A stretch of 64,000 nt of DNA. Source: Streptomyces sp. SCL15-4 (GTDB taxonomy: Bacteria > Actinomycetota > Actinomycetes > Streptomycetales > Streptomycetaceae). The position numbers and the translations under genes are program-made. The notes under the pieces are model-generated. The model did not search any database, was not told the origin of the DNA, and worked only from the letters and a program-made list of their open reading frames with translations. Below are positions 19,985-27,312 of this stretch, one piece after another (positions within the stretch are counted from its first letter, which is position 1; each line of letters starts with the position of its first letter). The DNA is taken from positions 5,828,001-5,892,000 of the forward strand of contig NZ_JAOBTQ010000001.1 of the NCBI RefSeq assembly GCF_033366695.1, given 5' to 3'.

Positions 19985-20077
19985 GTCCGCCTCCTCGGGC
20001 GCTAGCGGAGGCCGTCCGTCCGTTCTTCACTATCCGTCCGGCTCCGCCGGCCGGCAACACGCGGCGGCCCGTGCGGC

Positions 20078-21472
20078 TCAGTGCCCGGCGCCGCGCTCCT
20101 CGCGGATCAGCGCCACCACCCGCGCCACGCGTCGCCGCACGGCCTCGGTCTCGCCCAGGAAGTGCCAGTAGTCCGGATGCCGCTCCGCCAGCGTGCCGGC
20201 CGCCCGCTCCAGCCGGGCCACCGCGTCGTCCAGCGGCCGGGCGTGCCGGGGGTCGGGCGTCGTACGGCCCGCCATCGCCAGCCGCTGGGCGTCCCGGATC
20301 GCGAACCGGGTCCGCTCGATCTCCTGCCGCGGGTCCTTCTGTACGGCGTTCAGCCGGGCCAGCCGGTCGCCGGCGGCCGACACCGCCTCGTCGGTGGCGT
20401 TCAGCAGTGCCCGGACGGTCGCCAGCAGCGCGGTGGCGTCCGCCCACCGCTGGGCGTCCCGCGCCGCCCGGGCCTCCGTGAGCCGCAGCTCGGCCTGCCG
20501 CACGTTCTCGGCCGTGAGCGCGGGGACCCGCTGGAGGTCCTGCCAGCAGGCGGCGGTGAACCGGCGGCGCAGCTCGCTGAGGACCGGCTCCACCTGCTCG
20601 GCCCGGGTGGTCAGCGCCTGGGCCCGGGTGCGCAGCGAGACCAGCCGGTGGTCGATCTCGGCGGCCCGCTCCGGCAGCCGCTCGGCCTCGGCCCGGATCG
20701 CGCCGGCCTCCCGCTGCACCCGCTCGGCCCGCTCCAGCGTGGCGTCCACGCCGTGCTGACCGGCGCCCTGGTTCAGCCGGGTCAGCTCCGGCGACAGGGC
20801 CGCGAGTCGCGCGGCCAGGTCGTCGGCGCGCAGGTTCCGCGCGCGGACGGCGTCCAGGGCGTCGCTCGCGGCCAGCAGCGACTGCCGGGCCCGCTCCACG
20901 GCGGGCGCGAGCCGGGCCAGCCGGGTCTCCGCCTTGTCCAGCAGCGGCCCGAGCGAGCGGCCGTACTCCTCCAGGTCCCGCCGGACGCGCAGCAGTTCGT
21001 CCCGGGCCGCGCCCAGCTCGGCGCGCGCCCGGGCGGCCGGGCCCGCCTCCAGGCCGTCCCGGTCCAGGTCGTGGGCGTCCACGGCCTGGATGTACTGCCG
21101 GCTGGCCTCGTCGACGCGCTGTCCGAGCGTCTCGAAGTCCGTGACGGCGCGGCGGGCGGCGGGGGAGTCGTCCGCCGCCGCGATGGTCTCGACCGAGATC
21201 CGCAGGTCCCGCTGGGCGGTGTCGAGTTCGTAGAAGGCCGCCGCGGCGGCGTCCTTGGCGGCCTGGGCCTCGGCGCGCTGGCTCTCCGCCCGGCCGCCGA
21301 ACCAGCGCCGGGTGCCTCCGCCGGCGAACGCGGCGGCCAGCAGCGGCGCGGCCAGCACCGGCAGGCCCAAGAGGGTGAGGGCGTCCCGCACGGCACGGCG
21401 GCCGTGCCGGGTCCGGGCGGCGGACGGCGGCGGGTACGGCGGTGTCGCTGGCGTGCCCGGTGTCGCCGTCAC
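20078..21472 (-). CDS. Single-pass membrane protein with long coiled coil
   Basis: This 464-residue protein has a short Pro-rich N terminus, one membrane helix at about 31-51 (ALTLLGLPVLAAPLLAAAFAG), and then almost continuous Ala/Glu/Arg/Leu-rich helices to the end. The heptad pattern is clear in RARAELGAARDELLRVRRDLEEYG and in later blocks, so an extended coiled coil is expected. No enzymatic motif was found and I do not recognise the family. The start is GTG at 21470-21472, just after GAGAGGA. It could act as a membrane-tethered scaffold in the envelope or in cell division, which is speculation. It is divergent from tRNA-Val. Confidence 0.8.
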   Translation of the reverse strand: MTATPGTPATPPYPPPSAARTRHGRRAVRDALTLLGLPVLAAPLLAAAFAGGGTRRWFGGRAESQRAEAQAAKDAAAAAFYELDTAQRDLRISVETIAAADDSPAARRAVTDFETLGQRVDEASRQYIQAVDAHDLDRDGLEAGPAARARAELGAARDELLRVRRDLEEYGRSLGPLLDKAETRLARLAPAVERARQSLLAASDALDAVRARNLRADDLAARLAALSPELTRLNQGAGQHGVDATLERAERVQREAGAIRAEAERLPERAAEIDHRLVSLRTRAQALTTRAEQVEPVLSELRRRFTAACWQDLQRVPALTAENVRQAELRLTEARAARDAQRWADATALLATVRALLNATDEAVSAAGDRLARLNAVQKDPRQEIERTRFAIRDAQRLAMAGRTTPDPRHARPLDDAVARLERAAGTLAERHPDYWHFLGETEAVRRRVARVVALIREERGAGH

Positions 21473-21625
21473 ATTCCTCTCCCGTGTGGTGGTTCGCCCT
21501 GGGTGGTGTCATTCTCCCACCCGTGGAAGACGAACACACGGGCCGGTCAGTTCGCCTCCGGCACGTGACGTTGCCGTCTGTTTGCGGTGCGGCCCGCCGG
21601 GCAATGTAGGCTGTCGACCTGTCCC

Positions 21626-21697
<72 letters not shown>

Positions 21698-21704
21698 CAG
21701 ATCC

Positions 21705-21732
21705 GGCCCCTCGGAGAAGTCTCCGGGGGGCC
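21705..21732 (+). terminator. Terminator after tRNA-Val
   Basis: GGCCCCTCGGAG pairs with CTCCGGGGGGCC (12 bp with one G-U) around an AAGT loop and is followed by GTTTCCGTTT. It begins eight bases after the tRNA and is a good intrinsic terminator. Confidence 0.85.
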
Positions 21733-21756
21733 GTTTCCGTTTGCGCCGCTTCGCGG

Positions 21757-22095
21757 CTATTCCTCGGCCTGCTCCTCGCGGACGTGCTTCAGCCGGGTGC
21801 GCGCGTCCATCCGGTCCGCCGCCGGGACCTCCGTCCAGAACCGGTGGGTGCTGACGAAGACCGCCAGCTCGTGCTCGCGCCGCCGCAGCTTCTCCACCTG
21901 TGCCTGCTCGTCCTCCGTCCAGCCGGGGGAGGCGGGCCGCTCCACCTTGCGCCAGCCGGTGTCGTCGCTGAAGCCGTCCATCGGCTCGACCGACCAGGGC
22001 AGCCGCTTGAGCAGGGCCGACAGCTCGGCCCGGACCTGATGCAGCTCCTCCTGACCGGCGAGGAGGTCACTGGGGAATTCATAGGTCGTAGCCAC
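21757..22095 (-). CDS. Conserved hypothetical protein, 112 aa
   Basis: This is a small, charged, soluble protein (MATTYEFPSDLLAGQEEL...) with helices rich in Glu and Arg (AQVEKLRRREHELAVFVST) and no signal peptide. No domain is recognised. The start is GTG at 22093-22095, without a clear ribosome site. It lies beside tRNA-Val on the opposite strand, and a pair of small palindromes lies upstream. The consistent codon pattern supports a real gene; the function is unknown. Confidence 0.72.
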   Translation of the reverse strand: MATTYEFPSDLLAGQEELHQVRAELSALLKRLPWSVEPMDGFSDDTGWRKVERPASPGWTEDEQAQVEKLRRREHELAVFVSTHRFWTEVPAADRMDARTRLKHVREEQAEE

Positions 22096-22171
22096 ACGGC
22101 AATGATACGTGTGTTCGAATTACCGAGGCGAGCGCGGACCGGGGGTACGGGTGGGGTTTCAGCCGTACGAG

Positions 22172-22226
22172 TGACCGCCGGTCAGCACTCCGGCCGATCC
22201 GCCCGTCCCCGAGTGACCGGTGGTCA
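22172..22226. repeat. Two TGACC-N3-GGTCA palindromes
   Basis: TGACCGCCGGTCA (22172-22184) and TGACCGGTGGTCA (22214-22226) are perfect 5-bp inverted repeats with a 3-base centre, 42 bases apart, each preceded by GAG. The second contains the stop codon of the ketopantoate-reductase-like gene. They lie about 80 to 120 bases upstream of the 112-aa gene on the minus strand and could be operators or a small terminator pair. Confidence 0.45.
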
Positions 22227-23123
22227 GTATCCCGCCGCGCGCAGCTCCCGCACCAGTCGCCGCGCCACCGGCACCGGCACGCCGTGCCGTTCGGCCGCCC
22301 TCAGCAGGGCGCCGCCGATGGCGTCCAGCTCCAGCGGGCGGCCCGCCTCGGCGTCGCGCTGCATGGACGACCTGGCCGCGGGCGGGAAGGCGTCGTACCG
22401 GGCCAGGGCCTGGTCCGGATCGGCCGGCGCACCGCAGGCGCGGCCCACGGCGGCCGTCTCGGCGACCAGCGCCTCCAGCTCGGCGCGGTGCCGGGTGCGG
22501 GCGGTGCCGAGAGGGACGCCGTAGCGGGTGGTGAGCAGCGCGAACGGGGCGAGGAACGCCATCTTGGCCCACAGCGCCGCCGTCTCGTCCCCGGCCACGC
22601 GGACGGTCGTGCCGGCTTGCCGGAGCACGGCGGCCAGCGCCTCCAGCCGGTCGCGCGGTACGTCGTTTCCGGCCAGGTCGATCTCCGTGAACGGGCTGCC
22701 GTGTTCGATCACGCCCGGCGCGACGCGGGTGGACTCCACGCGGATCACGGCCGGCGCGACCCGGTCGGGCCGGTACCGCGCGCGCAGGGCCGCCGGGTGC
22801 TCGACTCCGTTCAGCAGCGGGACGATCGGGGCGTCGCCGAGCACGGCGGGCGGGACCCGGGTGAGGGCGGCGTCGAGCGCGGTGTGCTTGACCGTGACCA
22901 GGCAGGCGTCCACCGGTACGCGCAGTGCGGTGTCCGCGTCGACGGCGGCGGTGAAGTCGCCGAACTGCGGGCTGCGGACCGTGATGCCGGTGCGGCGCAG
23001 CACACCGGCCGTCGCCTCTTGGGCCAGGCAGATCACATGATGGCCGGAACGGGACAGCAGGGCGGCGAGCAGGCCGCCGGTGCCGCCGGGACCGAGGACG
23101 GCCACGCTGGACGGATGCGTCAT
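22224..23123 (-). CDS. Ketopantoate reductase family oxidoreductase
   Basis: This 299-residue protein has an N-terminal NADP-binding Rossmann domain (VAVLGPGGTGGLLAALLSRSG at about 7) and the C-terminal helical domain of ketopantoate reductases (ETAALWAKMAFLAPFALLTTRYG). The conserved Lys in VTVKHT and in LWAKM and the Asn of PLLNGVEH match catalytic positions. The family reduces 2-dehydropantoate to pantoate in CoA synthesis. However, many paralogues act on other 2-oxo acids, and no pan genes are nearby, so panE is not claimed. The ATG at 23121-23123 follows GAAGGGAAC; upstream codons in frame are not protein-like. Confidence 0.87.
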   Translation of the reverse strand: MTHPSSVAVLGPGGTGGLLAALLSRSGHHVICLAQEATAGVLRRTGITVRSPQFGDFTAAVDADTALRVPVDACLVTVKHTALDAALTRVPPAVLGDAPIVPLLNGVEHPAALRARYRPDRVAPAVIRVESTRVAPGVIEHGSPFTEIDLAGNDVPRDRLEALAAVLRQAGTTVRVAGDETAALWAKMAFLAPFALLTTRYGVPLGTARTRHRAELEALVAETAAVGRACGAPADPDQALARYDAFPPAARSSMQRDAEAGRPLELDAIGGALLRAAERHGVPVPVARRLVRELRAAGY

Positions 23124-23216
23124 GGAGTTGTTCCCTTCGACGGTCGGCCCCGGGAGTCGGTGGCCGCCTTCGCGGTGATCATCGCAGGGCGCGGCGGCCG
23201 GCGCGAGACTGGGGAC

Positions 23217-23477
23217 ATGTGCCGAAGCATCAAGACGCTGCGCCCGCCCGTGCTGCCCGGTGAGGCCACGGACGAGGACATCCGCGCGGCCGCGTTGCAG
23301 TACGTCCGCAAGGTCTCGGGCTTCCGTGCCCCCGCCGCCCACAACCGCGAGGCCTTCGACACGGCGGTGGACGCCGTGGCCCGGGCCACGGCGCAACTGC
23401 TGGGAGCGCTGGAGGTACGGGGCCGGGCCGCTCCTGCAAAAAATAGGCCAGATGTTGAACTTGCAAGTACTGATTAG
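23217..23477 (+). CDS. DUF2277 domain-containing protein
   Basis: This 86-residue protein opens MCRSIKTLRPPVLPGEATDEDIRAAALQYVRKVSGF and continues APAAHNREAFDTAVDAV, the signature of DUF2277. A small helical protein of unknown function, seen beside varied genes. The last 15 codons are A/T-rich and overlap the promoter of the next gene, so the C-terminal end is unlike a normal coding sequence and may have been extended past the usual stop. The ATG at 23217 fits the conserved N terminus. Confidence 0.85.
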   Translation: MCRSIKTLRPPVLPGEATDEDIRAAALQYVRKVSGFRAPAAHNREAFDTAVDAVARATAQLLGALEVRGRAAPAKNRPDVELASTD

Positions 23478-23492
23478 GTACCCCTAACCTAT
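23455..23492 (+). promoter_or_regulatory. doxX promoter with ACTTGCAAGT palindrome and iron-box-like sequence
   Basis: A plausible promoter has -35 TTGCAA (23461-23466) and -10 TAACCT (23485-23490) with an 18-base spacer. The -35 lies within the perfect palindrome ACTTGCAAGT (23459-23468). The -10 lies within TTAGGTACCCCTAACCTAT (23474-23492), which matches the DmdR/IdeR iron-box consensus TTAGGTTAGGCTAACCTAA at 14 of 19 positions, with both half-sites nearly intact. The two sites suggest two repressors, one of them iron-dependent; neither has been tested. Confidence 0.5.
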
Positions 23493-23568
23493 GGCTCGAT
23501 TCGGTACCCCGTCCCCATGGCCGGCCTCCCCAGTCCCCGCCGGCCAGACACCGAAGAGGAGTCATCCC

Positions 23569-24024
23569 GTGTCCGCTCGTCTCAATTCCGCTCAGCCCTA
23601 TGTCCTGGGGCTCTTCCGCGTCGTCGTCGGCCTGCTCTTCGCCGTGCACGGCGCCGCCTCCCTGTTCGGCGTCCTCGGCGGTGCCGCCGGCACCCACGGC
23701 GGCACCATCGCGGCCGGCACCTGGCCCGGCTGGTACGCGGCGGTGATCCAGCTCGTCGCCGGCGGCCTGGTGCTGCTCGGCCTCGGCACCCGGGGGGCCG
23801 CGCTGGTCGCCTCCGGCTCGATGGCCTACGCCTACTTCGACGTCCACCAGCAGGCCGCGCTGTGGCCGATACAGAACGGCGGCGAGCTGTCGGTGCTGTT
23901 CTGCTGGTCGTTCCTGCTGCTGGTCTTCACCGGCTCCGGCGCCTTCGGCCTGGACCGCCTCCTCGCCCGGCGCCCCGCGCCGGAGGGCGGCGCGACGGCC
24001 GAGCGGGCTCCCGTGGCCGCCTGA
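23569..24024 (+). CDS. DoxX family membrane protein
   Basis: This 151-residue protein has four hydrophobic helices and begins with LNSAQPYVLGLFRVVVGLLFAVHGAASLFG, the standard DoxX opening. It continues with WYAAVIQLVAGGLVLLGLGTRGAALVASGSMAYAYFDVHQ and WPIQNGGELSVLFCWSFLLLVF. DoxX proteins are small membrane proteins linked to thiol and oxidative stress responses; the chemistry is unclear. GTG at 23569 with GAGGAG eight bases ahead is the best start, since the open frame before it lies in the promoter. It probably belongs to a stress regulon, as its promoter overlaps an iron-box-like sequence. Confidence 0.9.
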   Translation: MSARLNSAQPYVLGLFRVVVGLLFAVHGAASLFGVLGGAAGTHGGTIAAGTWPGWYAAVIQLVAGGLVLLGLGTRGAALVASGSMAYAYFDVHQQAALWPIQNGGELSVLFCWSFLLLVFTGSGAFGLDRLLARRPAPEGGATAERAPVAA

Positions 24025-24041
24025 CCGTCCTCTCCGGACAA

Positions 24042-24077
24042 CGCGGGCGGCCGGTCACCGGTGACCGGCCGCCCGCG
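24042..24077. terminator. 36-bp perfect palindrome (terminator) after doxX
   Basis: Two 18-base halves, centred between 24059 and 24060, form a perfect inverted repeat with no loop; the core is CCGGTCACCGGTGACCGG. It starts 18 bases after the DoxX stop and most likely ends transcription. No U-run follows, as is common in Streptomyces. Confidence 0.75.
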
Positions 24078-24194
24078 CACGCCGGACCGCCACCGTGAAC
24101 GTCCCGTGATCGCCTCACGAACCCCCCGCGAACCTTCTGTCACACCCCCCGCGTACGCTGTACAGCCGTCAACGGGGGAATGTCGGGAGTCGTC

Positions 24195-24806
24195 GTGTGG
24201 GAAAGCGTGGGGTCGCTCGCGGCCGGGCCGTGGATCTATGCCGTGGTGGCCGTCTCGGTGCTGCTCGACGTGTTCCTGCCGGTCCTGCCCAGCGGAGTGC
24301 TGGTCATCACGGCCGGCACGGCGGCGGCGGCGGGTACCGGCGCGGCCGGCCAGGTCGCGCACGAGGTGCCGGACATCCTGGCCCTGATCCTGTCCGCCGC
24401 CACCGCCTCGGTCCTCGGCGACCTGGTGGCCTACCGCCTCGCCTGGCGCGGCGGCGAGCGGCTGGACCGGGCGATAGCCCGCTCCCGCAGGCTCACCTCC
24501 GCGCAGGCGCGTCTCGGTGACGCCCTCGCCCGGGGCGGCGGCGCGCTGGTCGTCCTCGCCCGCTTCGCCCCCGCCGGCCGCTCGGTCGTCTCCTTCTGCG
24601 CCGGCGCCGCCCACCGCCGCGCCCGCGACTTCCTGCCCTGGTCCGCGCTGGCGGGCCTGTCCTGGGCCGCCTACAGCGTGGCCCTCGGCTACTACGGCGC
24701 CCAGTGGCTCGGCGCCACCTGGCTGGCCACGGCCGTGTCGGTGGCGGCGCTGTTCGGCGCGGGAGCGGCGGCGGGTTTCCTCATGCGGCGCAAGCCCGCT
24801 TCCTGA
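24195..24806 (+). CDS. DedA/VTT-domain membrane protein
   Basis: This 203-residue inner-membrane protein of the DedA (SNARE-associated/VTT) family has the core motif block FAPAGRSVVSFCAGAAHRRARDFLPWSALAGLSWAAYSVALGYY. DedA proteins are now thought to be lipid flippases or proton-coupled transporters that help envelope maintenance. The N terminus begins in the short hydrophobic PWIYAVVAVSVLLDVFLPVLPSGVL. GTG at 24195 is preceded by GGGAG at a good distance; an in-frame ATG at 24180 (GGGGGA directly in front) is the alternative start. The proline and glycine pattern in FLPVLPSGVL matches relatives. Confidence 0.85.
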   Translation: MWESVGSLAAGPWIYAVVAVSVLLDVFLPVLPSGVLVITAGTAAAAGTGAAGQVAHEVPDILALILSAATASVLGDLVAYRLAWRGGERLDRAIARSRRLTSAQARLGDALARGGGALVVLARFAPAGRSVVSFCAGAAHRRARDFLPWSALAGLSWAAYSVALGYYGAQWLGATWLATAVSVAALFGAGAAAGFLMRRKPAS

Positions 24807-24820
24807 CGCGGACGCGCCTG

Positions 24821-25465
24821 TCAGCAGCTCGCCAGCTGGTTCGTGAGCGCGCTCTTCTCGGCCGAGTCCACCGACAGGCCGTAGTAGTACTTCACCTGCA
24901 CCCACGCCCGCACGTACGTGCACACGTACGCCGACCGCGACGGCACCCAGGTGGCCGGGTCCTGGTCTCCCTTCGCCTGGTTGACGTTGTCGGTCACGGC
25001 GATCAGCTGCGGCCGGGTCAGGTCGTTGGCGAAGGCCTGCCGCTGCGCGGTGGTCCACTTGCTCGCGCCCGAGTCCCACGCCTCGGCCAGCGGGACGAGG
25101 TGGTCGATGTCGAGGTCGGAGGCGGCGGTCCAGGTCGCGCCGTCGTACGGCGAGTACCAGCTGCCGCTGGTCGAGGCGCAGGAGGAGTCGGTGACGACGT
25201 TCGTACCGTCCCGCTTCAGGACCGTCTCGCGGGTGTTGCAGGTGCCGCTGACGGTGATCCAGTGCGGGAACAGGTCGCGGCTGTAGCCGGTGCGGTTCTC
25301 CGTGGCCACGGTGAGCTGGGAGAGGTAGCCGCGCGCGGTGGCGCCGCTGACCGGTGTGGGCAGCGCGGCGGAGGCGTTCGGCGAGTTGAACAGGGCGACG
25401 GAGGCGATCAGGCCGGTGAGCGCGGCGAGGATGCTCGTCCGTCGACGCGCGTAGAACGTGGGCAT
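24821..25465 (-). CDS. Secreted HNH-family nuclease (DUF1524/GmrSD-C type)
   Basis: This is a 214-residue exported protein with a signal peptide (RRRTSILAALTGLIASVALFNSPNASA). The nuclease domain shows the DUF1524 pattern: ASDLDIDHLVPLAEAWDSGASKW, with the catalytic His in DIDH, then QRQAFANDLTRPQLIAVTDNVNQAKGDQDPATWVP, where the Asn and Asp of the metal site lie. Four cysteines (CNTRE, SSCAS, YVCTY, LASC) fit disulfides in an exported enzyme. Probably an extracellular DNase for nutrient recovery; it could also have toxin activity. The ATG at 25463-25465 follows AAAGGGAG. It is convergent with the DedA gene. Confidence 0.9.
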   Translation of the reverse strand: MPTFYARRRTSILAALTGLIASVALFNSPNASAALPTPVSGATARGYLSQLTVATENRTGYSRDLFPHWITVSGTCNTRETVLKRDGTNVVTDSSCASTSGSWYSPYDGATWTAASDLDIDHLVPLAEAWDSGASKWTTAQRQAFANDLTRPQLIAVTDNVNQAKGDQDPATWVPSRSAYVCTYVRAWVQVKYYYGLSVDSAEKSALTNQLASC

Positions 25466-25615
25466 GCGTGAACTCCCTTTGATGATGGGGGTGTTGGAGC
25501 GCGAGCGAGGGAATGCTCGCGACGGGGGGTTGCCGGCGGATGAGCGTTCGGTAAGAAGGTAGTGACGTGATCATGTCAAGACAAGGTTGACGGCGGAACT
25601 TTCACATCCCGTACG

Positions 25616-25800
25616 ATGGGAGGCGCAGAAGGGGAGTAGCTCTTCGCCGGACCGTCGACATACTGCTCAGCGAGCCTGAGCCGGCGCCCGGAGGCGGCCT
25701 CCAGCAGGAGCCGCCAGCGAAACCTTCGGCAAGCAGTGCACGTCCGTGCCCACCGGCACGGACGCTTGGTGTGCTGCCGTGCCGAGGTGTCATCGCGTGA
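25616..25800 (+). ncRNA. yybP-ykoY (manganese) riboswitch
   Basis: The leader starts with GGGGAGTAGC (25631-25640), the hallmark of this class, and then has GTCGACATACTG (25654-25665), matching the conserved internal ACATAC block. A 10-bp stem CGTCCGTGCC-CACC-GGCACGGACG (25741-25764) and the pair CCTTCGGCA/TGCCGAGG form the remaining arms. Known members sense Mn2+ and often precede GDT1/UPF0016-type transporters, exactly as here. The 3' limit and expression platform are estimates. Confidence 0.82.
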
Positions 25801-25843
25801 CGTACCGCACTCTCGGCGGGGCAGCCCGACCGATTGAGGGACC

Positions 25844-26425
25844 TTGATCAGCATCACCGTGACGGCGCTCGTCTTCGGCGTCGTCTTCCTCGCCGAACTG
25901 CCGGACAAGACCGCGCTCGCCGGCCTCGTCCTCGGCACCCGTTACCGGGCGTCCTACGTCTTCGCGGGCGTCGCCGCGGCCTTCCTGCTGCACGTCGTGC
26001 TCGCCGTCGCGGCCGGCAGCGTGCTCACCCTGCTGCCGCAGCAGCTCGTGCACGCCCTCACCGGCGTCCTCTTCCTCGGCGGGGCCGCGATGCTCCTGCT
26101 GAAGAAGGACGAGGACGAGGAAGAGATCAAGAAGCCCGCCGACCAGTCCTTCTGGAAGGTCGCGGGCACCGGCTTCATGCTCATCCTGGTGGCCGAGTTC
26201 GGCGATCTCACCCAGATCATGACCGCCAATCTCGCCGCCCGCTACGACGACCCGATCTCCGTCGGCCTCGGTGCGGTGCTCGGCCTGTGGGCCGTCGCCG
26301 GACTGGGCATCGTCGGCGGAAAGGCGCTGATGAAGCGGGTGCCGCTGCGGCTGATCACGCAGATCGCGGCGCTGGTGATGCTGGCGCTCGGCGCCTGGAG
26401 CCTGTGGGAGGCAGTGGCCGGCTGA
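25844..26425 (+). CDS. TMEM165/GDT1 family (UPF0016) putative Mn2+ exporter
   Basis: This 193-residue membrane protein has the two family repeats. The first motif, FLAELPDKTALAGLVLG, corresponds to the E-x-G-D-K-T signature with Gly replaced by Pro. The second is VAEFGDLTQIMTANLAARY, with Asp-Leu-Thr in place of Asp-Lys-Thr. Six helices are expected, split by a charged loop (KKDEDEEEIKKPADQ). Members move Mn2+ or Ca2+ out of the cytoplasm, and the Mn-sensing riboswitch directly upstream supports this. The start is TTG at 25844 following TGAGGGA. It is probably expressed when cell Mn2+ is high. Confidence 0.9.
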   Translation: MISITVTALVFGVVFLAELPDKTALAGLVLGTRYRASYVFAGVAAAFLLHVVLAVAAGSVLTLLPQQLVHALTGVLFLGGAAMLLLKKDEDEEEIKKPADQSFWKVAGTGFMLILVAEFGDLTQIMTANLAARYDDPISVGLGAVLGLWAVAGLGIVGGKALMKRVPLRLITQIAALVMLALGAWSLWEAVAG

Positions 26426-26607
26426 GCGGGCGGGCGGGCGAACGGGGAGTGAATCCTCGCCGGGGGCGGTGGCGGAAACACGGCGCCGTTTTGTACCGTG
26501 GAGAAACAAAGTGGCTCCCGCCCGTTCTCCCTGACCGGCGGGCGGGGCCGCCTTGTTCCTCCCGCCGTCTCATCCGACACGGGCCTTCCTCCCTTCAGGA
26601 GCTGCCG

Positions 26608-27276
26608 ATGCCGGCCACCGCCACGCCCACCGTCCTCACCTGCCGTGCCCTCCTGCTCGACATGGACGGCACCCTCGTCAACTCGGACGCCGTGGTCGAG
26701 CGGGTCTGGCGGCGCTGGGCCGCGCGGCACGGGCTGGACGGCGACGAGGTGATGCGGGTCGTCCACGGCCGGCAGGGGCATGCGTCCATGGCCCTGCTGC
26801 TGCCCGGCCGGCCGGCGGAGGAGAACTTCGCGGAGAACGAGCGGATGCTCGCGGAGGAGACCGCCGACATGGAGGGCGTGGTCGAGGTCCCCGGCGCCGG
26901 CGCGTTCCTCGCGTCGCTGGCGGGGCTTCCGCACGCGCTGGTGACCTCCGCCGACCTCGCGCTCGCGACCGCGCGGATGACCGCGGCGGGACTGGAGCCG
27001 CCGGCGGTCCGGATCACCGCGGAGTCGGTCGGCGCCAGCAAGCCCGACCCCGAGGGTTTCCTGAAGGGCGCGGCCGAGCTGGGGATCGACCCGGCCGACT
27101 GCGTCGTGTTCGAGGACTCCGGTGCGGGGATCGCGGCGGGTCGCTCCGCGGGGATGCGGGTCGTGGGGGTCGGGCCGCGGGCGGTCGTCCACGAGCCGGA
27201 CGTGGCGGTGCGGGACCTGACGCGGGTGCGGGTGGAGGCCGGGGCCGACGGCACGCTCCGGCTGCTGATCGGCTGA
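26608..27276 (+). CDS. HAD-IA family hydrolase (sugar-phosphatase-like)
   Basis: This 222-residue phosphatase has the nucleophile motif LLLDMDGTLVNSD near residue 14, the Thr/Ser motif LPHALVTSADLALA near 110, the Lys motif SVGASKPDPEGFL near 140, and the Asp motif VVFEDSGAGIAAGRSAGMRVVGV near 165. The cap sits at about residues 25-95. This set resembles 2-deoxyglucose-6-phosphatase and related sugar phosphatases. The ATG at 26608 follows CAGGAG. A single gene, with no pathway partners nearby. Confidence 0.9.
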   Translation: MPATATPTVLTCRALLLDMDGTLVNSDAVVERVWRRWAARHGLDGDEVMRVVHGRQGHASMALLLPGRPAEENFAENERMLAEETADMEGVVEVPGAGAFLASLAGLPHALVTSADLALATARMTAAGLEPPAVRITAESVGASKPDPEGFLKGAAELGIDPADCVVFEDSGAGIAAGRSAGMRVVGVGPRAVVHEPDVAVRDLTRVRVEAGADGTLRLLIG

Positions 27277-27312
27277 CGCCGGCGGCGGACCCGGCCGCGA
27301 GTCCGTCGCACC

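Noticed and set aside
22224..23123. Naming the ketopantoate reductase-like gene panE
   Set aside because: Family paralogues are numerous and no pantothenate gene is adjacent.
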